Shown: positions 5,499 to 6,298 of the stretch, in pieces
Numbering within the stretch: position 1 is the first letter of the stretch
How the letters are laid out: every line of letters starts with the position of its first letter
From: Planctomycetota bacterium
GTDB taxonomy: Bacteria; Planctomycetota; SZUA-567
Length of the DNA stretch: 6,298 bases
Direction of reading: 5' to 3'
Assembly: GCA_020860865.1 (NCBI GenBank)
Contig: JAJBTL010000100.1
Coordinates: 1-6,298, forward strand
Notes under the pieces: generated by a model
What the model saw: the letters and a program-made list of their open reading frames with translations, nothing else
Database searches by the model: none
Told to the model about the DNA's origin: nothing
Position numbers and translations under genes: made by a program

Positions 5499-5523
5499 TT
5501 TCCGTCCACGGGTATCACGGAAA
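5499..5523 (+). promoter_or_regulatory. Small stem-loop downstream of rplL
   Basis: TTTCCGT (5499-5505) pairs with ACGGAAA (5517-5523), 7 bp with an 11-nt loop. It is read through an AT-rich segment and is not followed by a T-run. It may belong to the same leader structure as its neighbours. Its function is unknown. Confidence 0.25.
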
Positions 5524-5631
5524 CTCAGTGGCGGTGAATGACGCGGAGAAAAACGGACCACTCGCAACGCATTTAATAACACCCAATGAATTATGAATGC
5601 CTAGTCCGTAGAGGTTCGGGAACTTTTGCTA

Positions 5632-5661
5632 TTGACCCGGAATTTTTCCGAGGGATATGGC
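5632..5661 (+). promoter_or_regulatory. Sigma-70-like promoter candidate for rpoB
   Basis: TTGACC (5632-5637; 5/6 to the -35 consensus) is followed after 17-18 bp by ATATGG/TATGGC (5655-5661), a weaker -10. It would give a leader of roughly 440 nt before rpoB that contains the giant hairpin. The spacer itself includes CGGAATTTTTCCG, a small hairpin. The same DNA can also form a bulged TTCGGG/CCCGGAA stem (5615-5620/5636-5642) followed by T5, so a weak terminator reading is possible. Confidence 0.35.
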
Positions 5662-5807
5662 CCCTGAACCGGATAGGCAAAATGGCACTCCGTGAATTGT
5701 CGGGTATTTTGGTCTGAAGCTGTATCGCGTTGGCCAGGCCCGGCGGCACCATCCGGATAGTCGGCGCACTCGGCGTCCATTATTCATTCTGTTATTTGAT
5801 GACAAGG

Positions 5808-5940
5808 ATTTTAAGAAATTCTGTGATAATCCGGGTTAGGCGCTGGAAGGAGCGTAGAGGTGTTTTTTCGGCTTTTTGAAAAAACGCCCGTAAGCGACTG
5901 GATGCGACTAACCCGGAATTATCACGAAAATTCTTAAAAT
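5808..5940. repeat. Giant near-perfect inverted repeat / long hairpin upstream of rpoB
   Basis: The left arm (5808-5839) and right arm (5908-5940) are complementary over 32/33 nt, with two mismatches, one G-U wobble and one bulged base. The first ten positions, ATTTTAAGAA, and the inner TGATAAT and CCGGGTTAG blocks match exactly. A concentric apical stem, GGTGTTTTTTC (5859-5869) with GAAAAAACGCC (5878-5888), has 11 bp around an 8-nt loop. The 19-nt middle segments on each side are equal in length and about half paired, with G-A mismatches. Weaker pairing can extend it outward: CAAG/CTTG (5803-5806/5944-5947) and GTTATTT/AAATAAC (5791-5797/5965-5971). No flanking target duplication is obvious. 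It could be a dsRNA processing site, a regulatory leader or a MITE-like element. Confidence 0.85.
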
Positions 5941-6109
5941 GCTCTTGATTCGCGCAATTTGAATAAATAACACCGGCTTGGACTGGGGACAGGCAACGCG
6001 ATCCTCGCCGGTTCACCCGCCGTCGCGGCATCCGCATTTGTCTTATCGCGGAGTGCGCGTTACAGCGGTTCGTTATTTATACAGCTATTATAGCCCGCAG
6101 AGGACTCAT

Positions 6110-6298
6110 ATGAGCCAGGAAATTCGCTACTTCGGAAAAGCTTACCGCACCTTGTCGCTGCCGGATCTTATGGAGACGCAGCGTCGTTTTTATGCCGACT
6201 TCCTCCAGATGGACACCCCGCCGCAGGAACGCAAGAACGCCGGCCTCGAGGCGGGGTTCCGGGACGTGTTCCCCAGCGCGGCCTGCGCCGGGGCCGTG
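6110..6298 (+). CDS. rpoB: DNA-directed RNA polymerase beta subunit, N-terminal fragment
   Basis: RpoB forms, with RpoC, the catalytic core of RNA polymerase. Only the first 63 residues are present and the frame is open to the window edge. They show the usual beta N-terminus: a short start, I-R-Y-F-G-K (5-10), then L-P-D-L-M-E-T-Q (17-24), F-Y-A-D-F-L-Q (27-33), D-T-P-P-Q-E-R-K (35-42), G-L-E-A-G-F-R-D-V-F-P (45-55). The DTPP-ERK-GLE pattern recalls planctomycetal RpoB. The last residues, S-A-A-C-A-G-A-V, depart from the more usual I-x-S-Y/F after FP. AGAGGA (6099-6104) lies 5 bases before the ATG. Its place after rplL supports the call. Confidence 0.93.
   Translation, partial: MSQEIRYFGKAYRTLSLPDLMETQRRFYADFLQMDTPPQERKNAGLEAGFRDVFPSAACAGAV

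Larger units (their letters stand above)
5393..6109. other. 717-nt non-coding rplL-rpoB gap
   Basis: No ORF here on either strand resembles a known family or has a credible ribosome site. The gap holds an attenuator-like hairpin just after rplL (5402-5460), a small stem (5499-5523), a sigma-70-like promoter candidate (5632-5661), a giant hairpin (5808-5940) and a smaller bulged hairpin, GCATCCGC with GCGGAGTGC (6028-6035/6048-6056), shortly before rpoB. It is less GC-rich than the genes, especially around 5780-5970. In E. coli the corresponding gap carries an attenuator and an RNase III site, so a regulatory spacer is expected here, but this one is long. Confidence 0.7.

Noticed and set aside
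4394..5518. 374-residue open frame on the minus strand across rplJ and rplL
   Set aside because: It is antisense to two certain genes and their spacer, has Arg/Ser-rich low-complexity sequence and matches no family I know. It arises from C-rich third codon positions of the + strand genes.
5808..5940. CRISPR repeat or insertion sequence explanation for the inverted repeat
   Set aside because: There are only two inverted copies with no direct repeats or spacers, no transposase frame inside 133 nt and no visible target duplication. A MITE-like origin is left open but not asserted.
5792..6037. 81-residue minus-strand open frame over the giant hairpin
   Set aside because: It is formed by the inverted-repeat arms themselves, has no convincing ribosome site and no recognisable family.

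Overview
The window is a contiguous piece of the bacterial translation/transcription core cluster, all on the + strand: tuf (EF-Tu, 5' end cut off), trnW (tRNA-Trp, CCA), secE, nusG, rplK, rplA, rplJ, rplL and the start of rpoB (3' end cut off). Eight protein genes and one tRNA are supported. The order is the classic tuf-trnW-secE-nusG-rplKAJL-rpoB arrangement. The gene content is ordinary; the less ordinary material is in the spacers.

The organism looks like a GC-rich member of the Planctomycetota, or a close relative in the PVC group. This is inferred from family knowledge, not from a database search. EF-Tu has K-I-L-T-I where most bacteria have R-G-I-T-I in switch I, and a divergent variant of this kind is what I recall from planctomycetal EF-Tu. 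The RpoB N-terminus carries a 'LQ-DTPP-ERK--GLE' pattern, and SecE is a long form with three predicted membrane segments. Third codon positions are strongly C-biased.

Layout: 1-1194 tuf, followed by a strong intrinsic terminator. 1195-1326 is a spacer with a 9-bp direct repeat before trnW (1327-1402). 1403-1610 is a structured leader with two hairpins and no rpmG (L33) gene. Then come secE (1611-2039), nusG (2118-2654), a 240-nt spacer, rplK (2895-3329), a 206-nt spacer, rplA (3536-4243), a 70-nt spacer, rplJ (4314-4838), a 143-nt spacer with a hairpin overlapping the rplJ stop codon, and rplL (4982-5392). A 717-nt non-coding gap (5393-6109) precedes rpoB (6110 to the end).

Functionally, EF-Tu and tRNA-Trp serve elongation. 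SecE belongs to the SecYEG translocon. NusG links RNA polymerase to the ribosome. L11 and the L10-(L12)n stalk recruit and activate GTPase factors such as EF-Tu, and L1 forms the E-site stalk. RpoB is the RNA polymerase beta subunit. The long spacers contain terminator-like and attenuator-like stems, suggesting that stoichiometry is tuned between genes.

The most notable signal is a near-perfect giant hairpin (5808-5940) in the rplL-rpoB gap: 32/33-nt arms, a partly paired middle and a concentric 11-bp apical stem. It could be a long double-stranded mRNA processing or attenuation element, or a MITE-like palindromic repeat. I see no genuinely new multi-gene system here.
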